This document shows, in pieces, positions 45,159 to 57,239 of a DNA stretch of 64,000 bases. Made by a program: the position numbers and the translations under genes. This stretch comes from Brasenia schreberi (lineage: Eukaryota > Streptophyta > Magnoliopsida > Nymphaeales > Cabombaceae). The notes under the pieces were generated by a model, which was not told the DNA's origin, searched no databases, and saw nothing but the letters and a program-made list of their open reading frames with translations. The number at the start of each line of letters is the position of its first letter. Position 1 is the first letter of the stretch. The DNA is taken from the NCBI GenBank assembly GCA_036023115.1, contig JAYKKT010000086.1, positions 11,299,501-11,363,500 on the forward strand, given 5' to 3'.

Positions 45159-47439
45159 CATAAACTTATATCTTAGGGGCTGATTAGGCCCGTGTGTGTT
45201 CAAAATCGTGCACAACTAAGAGAGTGCACGTGTGTGGGTGTGCCAAGCAACGTTATTACAAGTGGGGGGAGACTATGCTCCGTTATTACAACCCCGTATC
45301 AAATTTAATTTAAGCAAGTCTACAACTAAGGACCGAGTTAGGCACTTACTTATAGCTGGTCCGAAGATGACTTGCTTGAGCGTGGGCTTGGCTTCGCCTT
45401 GGGCTGCAAGAGGGAGCTCCTCGGAGTTGAACGGCAAAGGGAGATGTTGGCCGGATGACTTGGGTGCACGGGAAGAGCACCTTGAAGCTGGCCGGCTGCT
45501 AGGAAGGGGCTGCCTTGGTGTTTTGGGCTAAGGTGACTAAGGAAGGTCACTAAAGGATGGGTTGGTATTAAGGAAGGTAGTGCTAAAGGGGAGCCTAAGG
45601 GAAATGTATGGCTGGCCGAGTGGATTTGGTACAGTCGGTTGGAGTGGCCGACTAAGGGGAGCTTGGTGGTGGCCGGCTACTAGGGTGGCTAGGGATGTTG
45701 TGGATGGGAAGGGAGCTAGGGTGTGGTGTAAGGTAGAGCTAAGGGCTGGTGAAAAGGGGTATGGGCACGTCCTAGGGAACCAAGTGGGGTGGCCGGGTGT
45801 CACTAGGCGAAGTGGTTTAAGGCGGGTGATGTAAGGTGGAGGTCTGGCCGAATGGGTAGGGATGACGGGTAGGTGGTGTTGGCAGGAGGTTGTGGGTGGT
45901 TGAGAGTGGAAGGGGAGTGAAGAAGAGGTAGAGTTAGGTTGAGATACTAACCGGCTGGTAGGGAGTTGGTGTCCAAGGAAGAGGAGAAGCTGGGTGGTTG
46001 AAGTGGATGGGGTTCGGCCGGATGGAAGTGGTTTCGATGTGGAGTGAAGCAGACCAGGAGGTAGTGGTGGTGCGAGGCGGAGCTGGCCGGGGGAGGCAAT
46101 GGTGACACAGGTGGAGGAAGGTGGCAAGCTCGGTTGGGAGGTGGCTGGCCAAGGTCGGCTGAAAATCCTTGCAAAACCCACCCACTAGGGGGGGGGGGTT
46201 AGATAGGGTTGGAGATGGCAGTTGGGGCTGGTTTCGAGGAGGGTGATAAGGTGGTTTAGGTAGCGGTGGTGTGGTGATAAGGTGGGCTGGTTTTGAGGAG
46301 GGGCCAGATATTTTAATACAAGGGGTTTTGGGTATATGGTGTGCTAGGTTTAGGTGGGGTGGTTTAGGGGTTTAGGGCTTAGCTAGGTGGGTTGGTTTTA
46401 GGGTGAGGTTTAGTGAGGTGGGTTAGGTGATTAGGCTAGGATTAGGTTAGGTTTAAGGAAATTAGGCTAGGTTTAGGAAAGGATTAGGGAAGTGGGTTAG
46501 GTGATTAGGTTGGGATTAAGCCGGGATTAGGGAACTGGGTTAGGTGATTAGGCTAGGTTTAGGCCAGGATTAGGGAAAAAGGCTAGGATTAGGGGTTTTT
46601 TATTAGGATTGGGTTAGGGAGCTCCCTTTGCATAACCCATAGACCTTGTTGCATCATGTTGGTGCAGCCCTAGGTTAGGTTTTGGCTAATACAAGCTTAA
46701 ACCCATGCTAATTAGGCTAACCCACATGATTAACCCCAAACTTGACACACAAGTCAAGCTTAATTACAATCACTCCCAAATCTTATCCTCCCCCACTCTC
46801 TCTCATGCCCATAATCCCACGTGAATTTCAAGTGGGCCCCACCTCCATTTATGAGAAGGTGATGTGGGCCATGGATGTGGATATTGGATTGGATCTCTGG
46901 ATCCAAATCCACACATAGGTTTGGATTGGGATCTGGATATATATGGTCCAGATCAGATCCAAACTGAATTCTGACTCCTTCAGGCTGTGTTCGAAACGAA
47001 CGGTTTGTGTGGGGTCTGACAGCATCAGTACTCCGTCTGCGTTGGGTCTTCGCCAACATGATCGTCCGCTTCTGTTTTTGCCTTCTGAAGCTCATTTCAA
47101 ATGATGTTTGTTGATAACAGGGTCTTGGACGTTCGAGATCCTGGGGTGGATTCAATACGAGAGTTGTTGTGCCGGGCTCGACATGTGCCCCGGTTTCGGG
47201 CTCTCTTTGGCTCTTCTGGTCCTGCTTTGATCAGGCCAAGCTTGCTTTGTGGGGTTTCAAAACATATTTTAACAGTTTTTAAAACATATTATACATATTT
47301 AAAACATATAAAAGTTTAAAACATCTGTACTGGGTTGCTTGGAAGGTTCCTGGGTTTCTAGACTCAAAATAGCCCTTTGGGGCTGTTTTTACAAAACCAG
47401 GTTTGTTTGAGGAATTCGTGGGATTTCGGGGTGTTTACA
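45159..47439 (-). mobile_element. Element C, 5' LTR, second segment
   Basis: Continues the LTR after G: conserved box 45249-45300, putative exon 45350-45403, TTAGG-rich tract about 46330-46620, palindrome 46920-46963, end GTTTACA at 47439. Its TATA position (46199-46207) reads CTATCTAAC, so the core promoter motif of this 5' LTR is damaged. Apart from the first ~140 bp it is closely similar to 13295-15427. Confidence 0.9.
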
Positions 47440-47450
47440 GCTAGGATTAG
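47440..47450. other. 11-bp spacer between C and H
   Basis: GCTAGGATTAG. It resembles the TTAGG-rich tract of these LTRs, so it may be all that is visible of a further host LTR. Confidence 0.4.
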
Positions 47451-48898
47451 TGTAAAAACCCCAAAATCCCACGATTTTAGAAAAACAAATCCCTAGTTTG
47501 CAAATCAACCCAAAAGGCCATTTTGCATTTTCAAAAACCCAGGAGCTTCCAAAAGCTTGTAAATACTGTTTTTAACCCCATATCCAGTATGAATTTCTTA
47601 AACTCGGGCTAAGTCCCATTTTGCCAAAAAACAAAAGACGAACAGGTGAAATAGGGAAGACAACACCTGATCGAGAAGTAGCCCCGAAACCAGCCCACAA
47701 AGGCCAAATCAAAGGCAACCTCAGAAACAGGGGCAGAAGCCCAAAAGCAGCACCCTTGCCTGATAAAAGCTAGGGTCAAAAGGCGAAAGGAAGGCCCACG
47801 CCCGATGCAGAATGCAAGCTCGACACACCCAGAAGCCAAATCGAATACATCCACCCAAGCAACATGAATCTAAGCCAGAAATGGATAAATTAAGCAGAAA
47901 CGGAGTCCAGAATGGCGAGCTGGAGTTTGAACGACAAAGTTGGGGAAAACCCAACACCAAACAGAGCATTGATGAAGCCAGTGCCCGCACAAAACATCCT
48001 CCTCAAAAAGCCAAGAAGGACCATCCAAAGAAAATTTGGATTGGATTTAGACCATAAATATCCAGATCCATATCCAAATAGTGTTTGGATTTGGGTCGAT
48101 CTAAATAGTGTTTGGATTTGGATTGGATCCAAATAATGTTTGGATTGGATCGGATCTGGAACAAAATATCTAGATCCATATCCATAAAAATGTTGGATTT
48201 GGATCGGATATGGATCTCAAAATATTCGAGATCCAAGATCAAGATCCAAATTGTGTTTGGATCGGACATGGATTCCACGATCCAAACCCAAGACCCATAT
48301 CCAAGACCCACCTCATTTGCCTATAAATAGGAGTGAGAGGGTCCCCAAAAGCTCACGTGAAAGTGCTTGGAGGAGCTTGGAGGAGAGAGAGGGTATTAAT
48401 GTGAGTGCTTAGTGCTTTCTTAATTTTGTTTAGTGGGTTAATTGTGGGCTTAAAGAGGGATTAGTGTGGGCTGCACCACCTTGATTAAGGGCTGGATTTG
48501 CTTGAACAAGAAGGCTTTGGAGTGGTTGATTTGGAGCTTGAGCACACCGTAAACCGACCCTAAGAGGTAAGCCTAATCAACACCCTAAACCACTCTTCTC
48601 TACCCCTCTAAACCACCTTAAACCTACCCTAATCAACACTACCTAATCCCCCACAGCACCCCTAATCCCAACCACCTCCGGCCTGCCACCCCAACCGACA
48701 CACTCCCTTTACACCAGCCACCTCCCATCATCGCCCGAACTCCCGCACGCACCCCGCATGCGCCCCGCTCCCGCGCCGCGCGCCTCCCTGACGCCACGTG
48801 CCTCCCCCACTGCGTGCCTCCTTAGCCGACCTATTGCCCCTACCTAACACCGACTCCCTACCTTCACCCTACCACTACCACCAACTCGTCTGTTCCCC
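47451..48898 (+). mobile_element. Element H, 5' LTR (right part deleted)
   Basis: Starts TGTAAAAACCCC. Contains the conserved GCCCGCACA block (47990), the palindrome (48035-48078), an ATCCAAATCC-rich U3, TATA box 48322-48329, a purine-rich leader, an AG/GTAAGC donor-like site near 48566, and a CpG-rich stretch (48730-48830). At about 48898 it passes without PBS or gag into the protease-RT spacer, so the end of the LTR, PBS, gag and protease are deleted. It is related in layout to J and F. Confidence 0.85.
48322..48329 (+). promoter_or_regulatory. TATA box of LTR H
   Basis: TATAAATA within CCTATAAATAGGAG. The same core and purine-rich downstream context occur in J. Confidence 0.65.
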
Positions 48899-50238
48899 AA
48901 AACCCTAGATAGAAAACCATACGAGCATAACATGGACGATAGCAAGTTCCAGAATCATGACTTATACCAAAACTTTTCAAAAAACAAAAAATCGTGAAAC
49001 ATGATATTAAATATGGGATATATGCCCTACAAAAGTCTAGGGGCACAAAGCTAGGGTCTCCTCGAGCCCATAATGCCCAAGGCCAACCCAAGCTGATATG
49101 CGATCGGCTATACTCCCCACCTATGACCACCTGGGTCAAGGGTGCCTTGAAACCTATCCAAGCAAAAACCTATGATTTAGACCTCTTATTTAGAGTTTGA
49201 CTTGTGGCGTTTCCCTTTGTAGGTATGATGGAAGATCCCTCCTCAACCAAAAATACAAAAAAATTACAAAATCTCGAAATTCAAAAAAATAAAAAGTCCC
49301 AAAAACCAAAAACATTTGAAAAAATGAAAAACTCGAAAAAAAGGTTGTTTGTATAGTTCCCAAAGCTCTTTCTTTGCCAAAATCCAAAAAAATCGAACAA
49401 ATAGAAATTCCCAAAAACAAAATCCTCTATATACCAGCTCTTGGTAAAAGTTTGGAAAAAGCCAAGGATTTCAAAAAGAAAGTTGTCTTCAAAACAAGAC
49501 CAAAATTTTTGAAACCTGTTGAAATTCCAAGTCAAAAACCAGGTGTTTTCAAAACCCAAGCATCGAGTTCAAAATCCCTAGGATTCAACATTCTCGAGAA
49601 TGATCGAAGCGCGGAAGAAGATCCCCTTCTCCTTGAGGAGGGTTCAACTTTCGAGCTCCCCGAGTTTCATAAAATTCTCGATTTTGAAAAACCTTTGAAT
49701 TCTGTAGGAGGGGATTTCATAGAGATCAATTTAGGGAGTGAAACAAAGCCCAAACACATTAAGATAGGTGCATGTTTGCATGAGCATGAAAAATCATCAT
49801 TCATTGCATTCTTGAAAACCTATATCGATGTGTTTGCATGGACATATGAAGACATGCCGGGTATAGACCCAAGACTGGTAGAGCATTGTCTTCCCCTAGA
49901 TTCGGATTCGAAACCCATAAAGCAAAAGCTTAGAAAGATTCATCCAAACGTGCATGCACAGGTTAAAGAGGGTTTAGAAGATCTACTAAAAGCTGATTTT
50001 ATAAAACCCATTGCGTATTTTGAATGGTTGTCAAATATTGTTGTAGTTCGAAAATCCAATGGGAAAATTTGAATATGCATCGATTTTAGAAACCTGAACA
50101 AAGCCACTCCAAAGGATAACTTTCCTTTACCTAAGATAGTATTGCAAATCATGAAATGTTTTCATTCACGGATGGCTATTTAAGGTATAACCAAATCAAA
50201 TTAGCCCCAAGAGATCAGACTAAAAATGCTTTCACCAC
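48899..50238 (+). pseudogene. pol: Spacer and RT N-terminus, element H
   Basis: Spacer remnant (MDDSKFQNHDLYQNFSKNKK-like, ending LLFRV-stop near 49198), acceptor-like CCCTTTGTAG at 49213-49222, then the pol linker. The open stretch 49374-50072 encodes GGDFIEINLGSETKPKHIKIG, DVFAWTYEDMPGIDPR and KPIKQKLRKIHPNVHAQVK. A TGA in NGKI-stop-ICIDF matches the stop of B. A short deletion near 50135 removes NIDLIVDS. The frame is cut at 50238 by LTR I. By eye it is much closer to B than to C. Confidence 0.87.
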
Positions 50239-53200
50239 TGTAGACGCAGAAAATTTCTGCTCCCGGTTCTTAGGCCTGAAGCAAACCTGTTCGGGTGCCT
50301 AAGTCCTATTTAAGCAAAAGGGCGTGCCAGCTAGCTTACTTAAGCTAGCGAAGAGATATTTTAAACCTGACTTCTAACGTGGCAACTGTGAGCAAGCAAG
50401 CTCTTGTCGTTGTAGACCTTCTTGCACCGATGCGCAAGGGTCAGTCTGTACGCTAATAAAATCGAGTTTTTGAGTATAAGAACCTACGAAAGCGGTTTGA
50501 GGTGTTTGATTCGGGTTGTTTTGTATGACTTTCAGATTTTATTTCACGTGGATTTGCACGTGCCTAAGTCTTTCTTTTTATCCCTTTTTGGGCCAACTAG
50601 GTATGTGTTATGAACACTTAGCCTAAGTGGGGCGACTTTTGAGCGGGAGTATGGGGTTTGCTTTGATGCAATATGCGTCCTAACTCGTGGTATGGCATAT
50701 ATGCAATGCGAACTCACGCAACTCCAAAGGAAAAACCCGAATTTAAAAGACAATGCCGAAGGGAAATGACTTGTAATGGAAATTGCCAAAGGGAAATGAC
50801 TTGTAAATGTAAATTGCCGAAGGGAAATTTGCAAAAGGGAAATATGGCTATATCTTAAGAGCGAAAAGGCTCAATAGTGCAAGTGTGTGCCGTGTATATA
50901 TTGAAAGACTACACACACTACTGAACCTTAAAACCCGAATCTAAAAGACATAGCCGAAAGGGAAATACGTATATAATATATATGGGCCCTTACTTGGGTC
51001 TTGCAAATAAGAGCGAAGGCTCAATGTGGGTGCGTAAGAGAATTGAAGTACTACACACGACATGAAATGAAACCCAAATATAAATTGCAATATGGCCTTA
51101 ACTAAGGTCTTGGGAATAAGAGCGAAAGCTCAATGTGTGTGAGTGCTAGAATTGAAATACTATGCACACAACATGAAATTAAACCCAAATATAAATTGCA
51201 ATATGGCCTTAATTAAGGTCTTGGGAATAAGAGCGAAAGCTCAATGTGTGTGAGTGCGAGAATTGAAGTACTACACACACGACATGAAATTAAACCCAAG
51301 GAGAGTATAACAGGGCCCTTACTTGGGTCTTGCAAATATGAGCGAAAGCTCAATGTGTGTGAGTGCGAGAATTGAAAGACAACACACACAACGTAAGCAA
51401 AACCCCACGCGACTTAAAATATATAAATAAACTTATATCTTAAGGGCTGATTAGGCCCATGTGTGTTCAAAATCGTGCACAACTAAGAGCGAGGTAGGCT
51501 CAAGTGCACGTGTGTGTGGGTGTGCCAAGCCACGTTATTACAAGCGGGGGGAGACAATGCTCCGTTATTACAACCCCGTATCAAATTTAATTTAACTTAA
51601 GCAAGTCTACAAATGAGGACCGAGTTAGGCACTTACTTATAGTTGGTCCGAAGGTGACTTGCTTGAGCTTGGGCTTGGGCTTGGGCATCGTCTTGGGCTG
51701 CAAGAGGGAGCTCCTCGGAATGACACGGCAAAGGGTGTGTGCTGGCCGGGTGACAAGGGAGCGCGGGTGTGATGCCTTGGAGCTTGCCAGCTGCTAGGGG
51801 GGTGTTGTCGTGATGCTTTGGGCTGAAGTGATTAAGGAAGGTCACTAAGGTATAGGGTTGGTGCTAGGGAAGGTGGCGCTGAGGGGTGTCTAAAGGGAAG
51901 ATGTCTAAGAAAGGGGGTGTGGCTGGTCGGGTGACTTGGGTGCAGTCGGCTGGGGCTGGCCGACTAGGGGGTGTTTTAAGTGGTGGCCGGCTGGGGTAGC
52001 TAGGGGATGTCACAGATGGGAAGATAGGGTGTTGGGGAAGGTGGAGTGAAGGGGTGGTTGAGAGTGAAAGGGGCAGGTCCTAGGGAGCAAGGTAAGGTGG
52101 CTGGGGTGTCACTAAAGGGAAAGGTAGAGGATCGGGTGGTGTATGGTTGTGGTGTCTGGCCGAATAGGTAAGGGTGGCGGGAAGGTTGTGTTGGCGAGGT
52201 GTTATGGTGGTATGGGTGGTTGAGAGTGGAGGGGGAGTGAAGAGGAGATGGAGTTGGGTTGAGGTACTAACCGGATGGGTGAAGGAGGTTGGTGTCCAAG
52301 GAGGGCAACCGGATGATGAAGGTGGATGGAGCTTGGCCGGGAAGTGGTGGCGACGTAGAGTGGAGCAGGCCGGGAGGTAGTGGTGGTGCGAGGTGGAGCT
52401 GGCCGGGGGTAGTGGTGGTGTAGGTTGAAGAAGAGAGCCAGGTGAGAGACGGTTCGGCTGGCCCAAGGGCTGGCTGGAAAAACTTGAAAAACCCACCCAC
52501 TAGGGGGGGGGGGGGTTTATAGTTTTTCCAAGGTCGGTTTGGGGGTGGTTTTGAGAGGGTGGTAAGGTGGTTAGGTGGTGGTGGTGTGGTGATAAGGGGG
52601 GCTGGTTTTGAGGGGGGACCAGATATTTTATTTAGGTGGTTTTAGGGATATGGTGTGCTAGGTTTAGGTGGGGTGGTTTAGGGGTTTAGGGCTTAGCTAG
52701 GTGGGTTGGTTTTGGGGTGAGGTTTAGTGAGGTGGGTTAGGTGTTTAGGCTAGGATTAGGTTAGGATTAAGGGAATTAGGCTAGGTTTAGGGAAGGATTA
52801 GGGAGGTGGGTTAGGTGATTAGGTTAGGATTAAGGAAGTGGGTTAGGTGATTAGGCTAGGATTAGGCCGGGATTAGGGTAAAAGGCTAGGATTAGGGGTT
52901 TTGGCTTAGGATTGGGTTAGGAAGCTCCCTTTGCATAACCCATAGACTTCCTTGCATCATGTTGGTGTAGCCCTAGGTTAGGTTTTTGGCTAATACAAGC
53001 TTAAACCCATACTAATTAGGCTAACCCACATGATTAACCCCAAACTTGACACACAAGTCAAGCTTAGTACAATTCCCCTCATGCTTATCCTCCCCATTCT
53101 CTCTCATGCCCATAATCCCACATGAATTTCAAGTGGGCCCCACCTCCATTTATGAGAAGGTGATGTGGGCCATGGATGTGGATATTAGATTGGATCTCTG

Positions 53201-53757
53201 GATCAAAATCCAAATCCAAATCCACACATACGTTTGGATTGGGATCTGGATATATATGGTCCAGATCCAATTCAAACTGAATTCTGACTCCTTCAGGGTA
53301 TGTTCGAAATGAACGGTTTGTGCGGGGTCTGACAGCATCAGTACTCCGTCTGCGTTGGGTCTTCACCAACATGGTCGTCCGCTTCTGTTTTCACCTTTCG
53401 GAGATGATTTCAAAGGATTTTTGATGATAACAGGGACTTGGACGTTCGAGATCTTGGGGGTGGATTCGACACGAGAGTTGCTGTGCCGGGCTCGACATGT
53501 GCTCCGGTTCCGGGCTCTCTTTTAGCTCTTCTGGTTCTGCTTTCACCAGGCCAAGCCGCTTCGTGGGGTTTCAAAATGTATTTTAAAAGGGTTTTAAAAG
53601 CATATTATACATATTTTAAAGCATATACAGTTTAAACATACATACAAGGTTGCTTGGAAGGCTCCTGGGTTTCCAGACTCAAAATAACCCTTTGGGGTTG
53701 CTTTTATAAAAAAACTAGGTTCATTTGAGAAGTTCGTGGGATTTCGGGGTGTTTACA
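50239..53757 (-). mobile_element. Element I, 3' LTR
   Basis: A 3,519-bp LTR from TGTAGACGCAG to GTTTACA, followed by polypurine-tract sequence, so the element's interior lies to the right. Landmarks: repeats about 50980-51385; conserved box 51531-51582; putative exon 51637-51697 (61 nt, lengthened by a GGGCTT repeat); TTAGG-rich tract about 52640-52925; palindrome 53233-53276. Left flank is ACCAC (50234-50238); the partner LTR lies beyond the window. Same family as A. Confidence 0.92.
52516..52522 (-). promoter_or_regulatory. TATA box of LTR I (shortened)
   Basis: The minus strand reads CTATAAAC followed by thirteen C. It has lost one TA step relative to CTATATAAAC in A, C and D. Confidence 0.5.
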
Positions 53758-54199
53758 GATGCCCCTCTTTGGATAATGGCAAACATGACAAACTCCCCTT
53801 TCAATGTCTCCCTAGATTTAACCATGAAAATATGGGATCGTCCCAATCTTTAGCAAAATCTCAGTTTTAACACCATCGTAGGAGGAGATATCACGCCAAA
53901 GGGATATGTATGGAATCTGGTCCTAAAATGGGATCTTGTTTATGCAAGTGCCATGCGTGGAATGTAGATGCATGACATGGGTGTGGTGCCAAAAGTGGCG
54001 ACCTCCAAGAGACCAGATATGGTCGAACTCTTGAGACTTACAAGGCCTGCTGCTCCAAGTGAGCCGATCCTATGCTGTCCGATGTTCGATTTTTCAAAAT
54101 CTATTTACAAAATTTATTTACAAAAGGGACAACTGTCTTGAGTCTCAATCCTAAGGATCTCAAGCTCTTCGTGTTTGCCTTTTGCTTGAGTCTTGATAC
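53758..54199 (-). other. Polypurine tract and start of 3' untranslated region, element I
   Basis: GATGCCCCTCTTTGG then a short deletion that removes the TCCAAATCGATTTGG palindrome (between repeats of TTTGG), then sequence collinear with A 2686-3110. It is cut by element J at 54199 (left flank GATAC). The rest of I must lie beyond J, outside the window. Confidence 0.85.
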
Positions 54200-54835
54200 T
54201 GCAAACACCCCAAATCTTCTATATTTCAAAAACTCTAAAAAACTCTCGAAAAAGCTCGTTTCAGCCAAAAACGACAACCTGTTTTGAAATGTGAAAACAG
54301 GTACAGAAGGCAAAAGAAGACCCTAGGCCCGAAGAGGATTCAAGCCCAGAGCTTCAGAAGCCACTCCCTGATAAAAAAACAAAAGAAAGCTGAGCCCGTT
54401 TGATGAAAAGCTCAACGGAGTCTAGAACGGCGAGACGGAGTCCGGACGACAAAGTTGGGGAAAACCCAGCACCAGACGGAGTGCTGATGAAGCCAGTGCC
54501 CGCACAGATCGTTCGCCTCGAGAAGCCAAGAAGGACTGTCCGAAGAAATTTTGATTTGGATCTGGACCATATATATCCAGATCCAAATCCATGTAATGAA
54601 TAGTGTTTGGATTTGGACCAATCCAAATAGTGTTTGGATTTGGATTGGATCCAAATAGTGTTTGGATTGGATCGGATCTGGATCAAAATATCCAGATCCA
54701 TATCCATAAAAATGTTGGGTTTGGATCGGATATGGATCTCAAAATATCCGAGATCCAATATCCAAATCCAAATAGTGTTTGGATTTGGGTATGGATCCAA
54801 ACCCAAACCCAAATCCAAGACCCACCTCAAATGTC

Positions 54836-54843
54836 TATAAATA
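54836..54843 (+). promoter_or_regulatory. TATA box of 5' LTR of J
   Basis: TATAAATA in TCTATAAATAGAGGTG, about 640 bp into the LTR. This would place the RNA start near 54870 and give a leader of over 2.2 kb before the PBS. Confidence 0.7.
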
Positions 54844-55219
54844 GAGGTGAGGGGGTCCATGTAAAGGGTTCATGCAAATATTTGGGAGGAGAGAGAGGGA
54901 GTGATAGACCTAGCCATGTGGGCTCATTGGGTGAGGTGGGTTCAAGCCATGTGGGCTAAGTGGGTCTAGACCAAGGGGCTGCAACAAAGGTGGGCTGGAC
55001 CAAGAGGCTGCAACCATGGAGACGTGGGCTCAAGCCATGAAGGATCGTCTCCAAGAGGTAAACCTAACCCCCGACCTAGCCTAGGTTCGAACCTACCTAA
55101 CCCAAACTGAACCTAACCCTGACTTAACCAACCTAACCCTAATTGAACCCTAACTAGACCTAAACTAACCCCAACCACCTCAAACCATCCCTAACAAACC
55201 CCAAAAACTTCACCCCGGC

Positions 55220-55500
55220 CGGCCGTGAGCAACAAACGCCTGCCGCGCGCCCTGCGTCCTGCCGCGCGCCCCTTCTGCTGCCGCGCGCCCTGCTTCCTGC
55301 CGCGCGCCCCTCTGTTGCCTGCACGCCCCATGCCGCAGCCGTCCCGCGCTACTGCGTGCCCTGCGCCCCAGCGCGCCCAGCGCCAGGTGCCAGACGCCTA
55401 CCTGCCGACCCGACTGCCTCCCTGCCGACCCGACTGCCTCCCTGCCGCCTTGTCCACCTCCCTGCCGCCCTGTCCACCTTCCTGTCGACCTGACCACCCC
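55220..55500. repeat. CpG-dense degenerate repeats in LTR J
   Basis: Repeated CTGCCGCGCGCCC units and, at the end, CCTGCCGACCCGACTG units. The 3' LTR (62190-62440) has fewer of the latter. Long R/G/A- or P/R-rich frames on either strand arise from this composition. Confidence 0.85.
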
Positions 55501-57124
55501 CCTGGCCGTGACCTGCACCTCTTCCAGCCACCTAGGACAGACCCTAGACAGCCCCATCTTTGCCGAACCTTAGTTCCCCTAAGGCCCTAACCGTGCCCCA
55601 TAGAACCTCCCTCAAAGCCACCTAGGATAACCCCCTCTTGGCTGCCCAAGGTGAACCGTGAGCCCACGTGCAAGCAAGTTGAACATGGACCAGCTATTTG
55701 TAAGTGTCTAAACTTGGTCTATTACATTAACTTGCTTTATATTCAATTAAATTTTGATACGGGGTTGTAGTAAAGGAGCTTCGTCTCCCCCCGATTGTAA
55801 TAACGTGGTTTGACACACCCACACACACACGCACTTGAGCCTTTCCGCTCTTAGTCGTACACTTTTTGCACACACACGGGCCTAACAAGCCCTAAATATA
55901 TAGTTATATTTATATATTTTAAGTCAAGGGGGTTTTTAATTAAGTCGTGTGTGTTGTCTTTCCATTTTCCACACGCACACACATTGAGCCTTCGCTCTTA
56001 CTCCCAAGACCTTAGTAAAGGCCTTATTGCAGTTATATTTGGGTTTCATTTATGTTGTGTGAGTTGTCTTTACATTCCCACACGCACACACATTGAGCCT
56101 TCGCTCTTACTCCCAAGACCTTAGTCAAGGCATACTGCAATTTATATTTGGGTTTCATTTCATGTCGTGTGTGTAAGTCTTTCAATTCAAGCACGCACAC
56201 ACATTGAGCCTTCGCTCTTATTTACAAGACCCAAGTAAGGGCCCCTACATATACTCTATATAAAGTATTTCTTTCGGCTACGTCTTTAAGATTCGGGTTT
56301 TAAGGTTCAAGTTGTGTGCGTTGTCTTTCAATATATACACGACACACACTTACACAATTGAGCCTTTCCGCTCTTAAGATATAGCCATATTTCCCCTTTC
56401 GCTATTTACTTTACAAGTCATTTTCCTTCGGCTATTTACCTTACAAGTCATTTCCCTTCGGCAATTTCCCTTTCGTATTGTCTTTTAATTTCGGGTTTTC
56501 CCTTTGGAGTTGCGTGAGTTTGCATTGCATCTACGCCATACCACGAGGTAGGACGCATATTGCATCAAAGCAAGCCCCGTACTCCCGCTCAAATTCGCCC
56601 CATGTAGTGGAGTGTTCATAACACACACCTAGGTGGCCCATAAAGGGATAAAAAGAAAGACTTAGGCACGTGCAAATCCACGTGATCTAAAATCTGAAAA
56701 TTGTACAAACCCGAATCAAATCGTGCAAGACTTAGGCTATTTCGATGCACGCCCATCGTGCCTAAGTAGATTAAAATTTGAAAGACTTAGGGTCGTCCAA
56801 CCCTTACAAAGTCAAAATCGCCCAAATGCATGGTTTTCAAAAGGTTTTAAAACACTTCTTCATTCAAAATATATTTTGAGTTAAACTTGTTTCAAAACCA
56901 AGTCTCTAAGCGTACAGACTGACCCTTGCGCATCGGTGCAAGAAGGTCTGCTACGTAAAAATCTCGCTGGCCTACAATCGCCTTTCAAAAGTCAGATTAT
57001 TTTCAAAACATACTTTGCTAGTTAAAGTAAACTAGCTGGCACGCCCATAAAGCGAAGTAGATTGCGAAAAGGTTCACTTCATGCCTAAGAACCCGTAAGT
57101 GAAAATTTTCGGTGTCTACAGATT

Positions 57125-57143
57125 TGGCACGCCCGATGGGACC
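57125..57143 (+). other. Primer-binding site, element J
   Basis: TGGCACGCCCGATGGGACC, five bases after the LTR end at 57120. Confidence 0.85.
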
Positions 57144-57239
57144 CGGGACTTAAGCAGACTTCAAACAAACGAGTTATACTCAAATTTTTGAAAAAAAATG
57201 TTTTTTTCAAAAATCGTGCATACTTAGGAAAATTGCATG

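Larger units (their letters stand above)
54200..57120 (+). mobile_element. Element J, 5' LTR
   Basis: A 2,921-bp LTR from TGCAAACACC to GGTGTCTACA. Partner of 61160 onward: the two match along their length with scattered, mainly C/T, differences and a few repeat-length changes. Landmarks: GCCCGCACAGATCGTTCG block near 54500; palindrome 54555-54587; ATCCAAATCC-rich U3; TATA 54836-54843; AG/GTAAAC donor-like site near 55057; C-rich telomere-like tract 55057-55160; CpG-dense block about 55220-55500; GTAAGT donor-like site 55700-55705; conserved box 55756-55808; repeats about 55960-56240. Confidence 0.93.

Noticed and set aside
53085..53372. Frames with DLDLDPEIQSNIHIHGPHH-like text, recurring in most LTRs
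   Set aside because: They arise from the ATCCAAATCC/GGATCTGG repeats and the palindrome of U3, antisense to nothing known. Recurrence follows LTR copy number.
55210..55590. Arginine/glycine-rich and proline-rich frames on both strands of the J leader (also 62157-62503)
   Set aside because: Both strands are open because CpG-rich units lack stop codons. Length changes with repeat number between the two LTRs.
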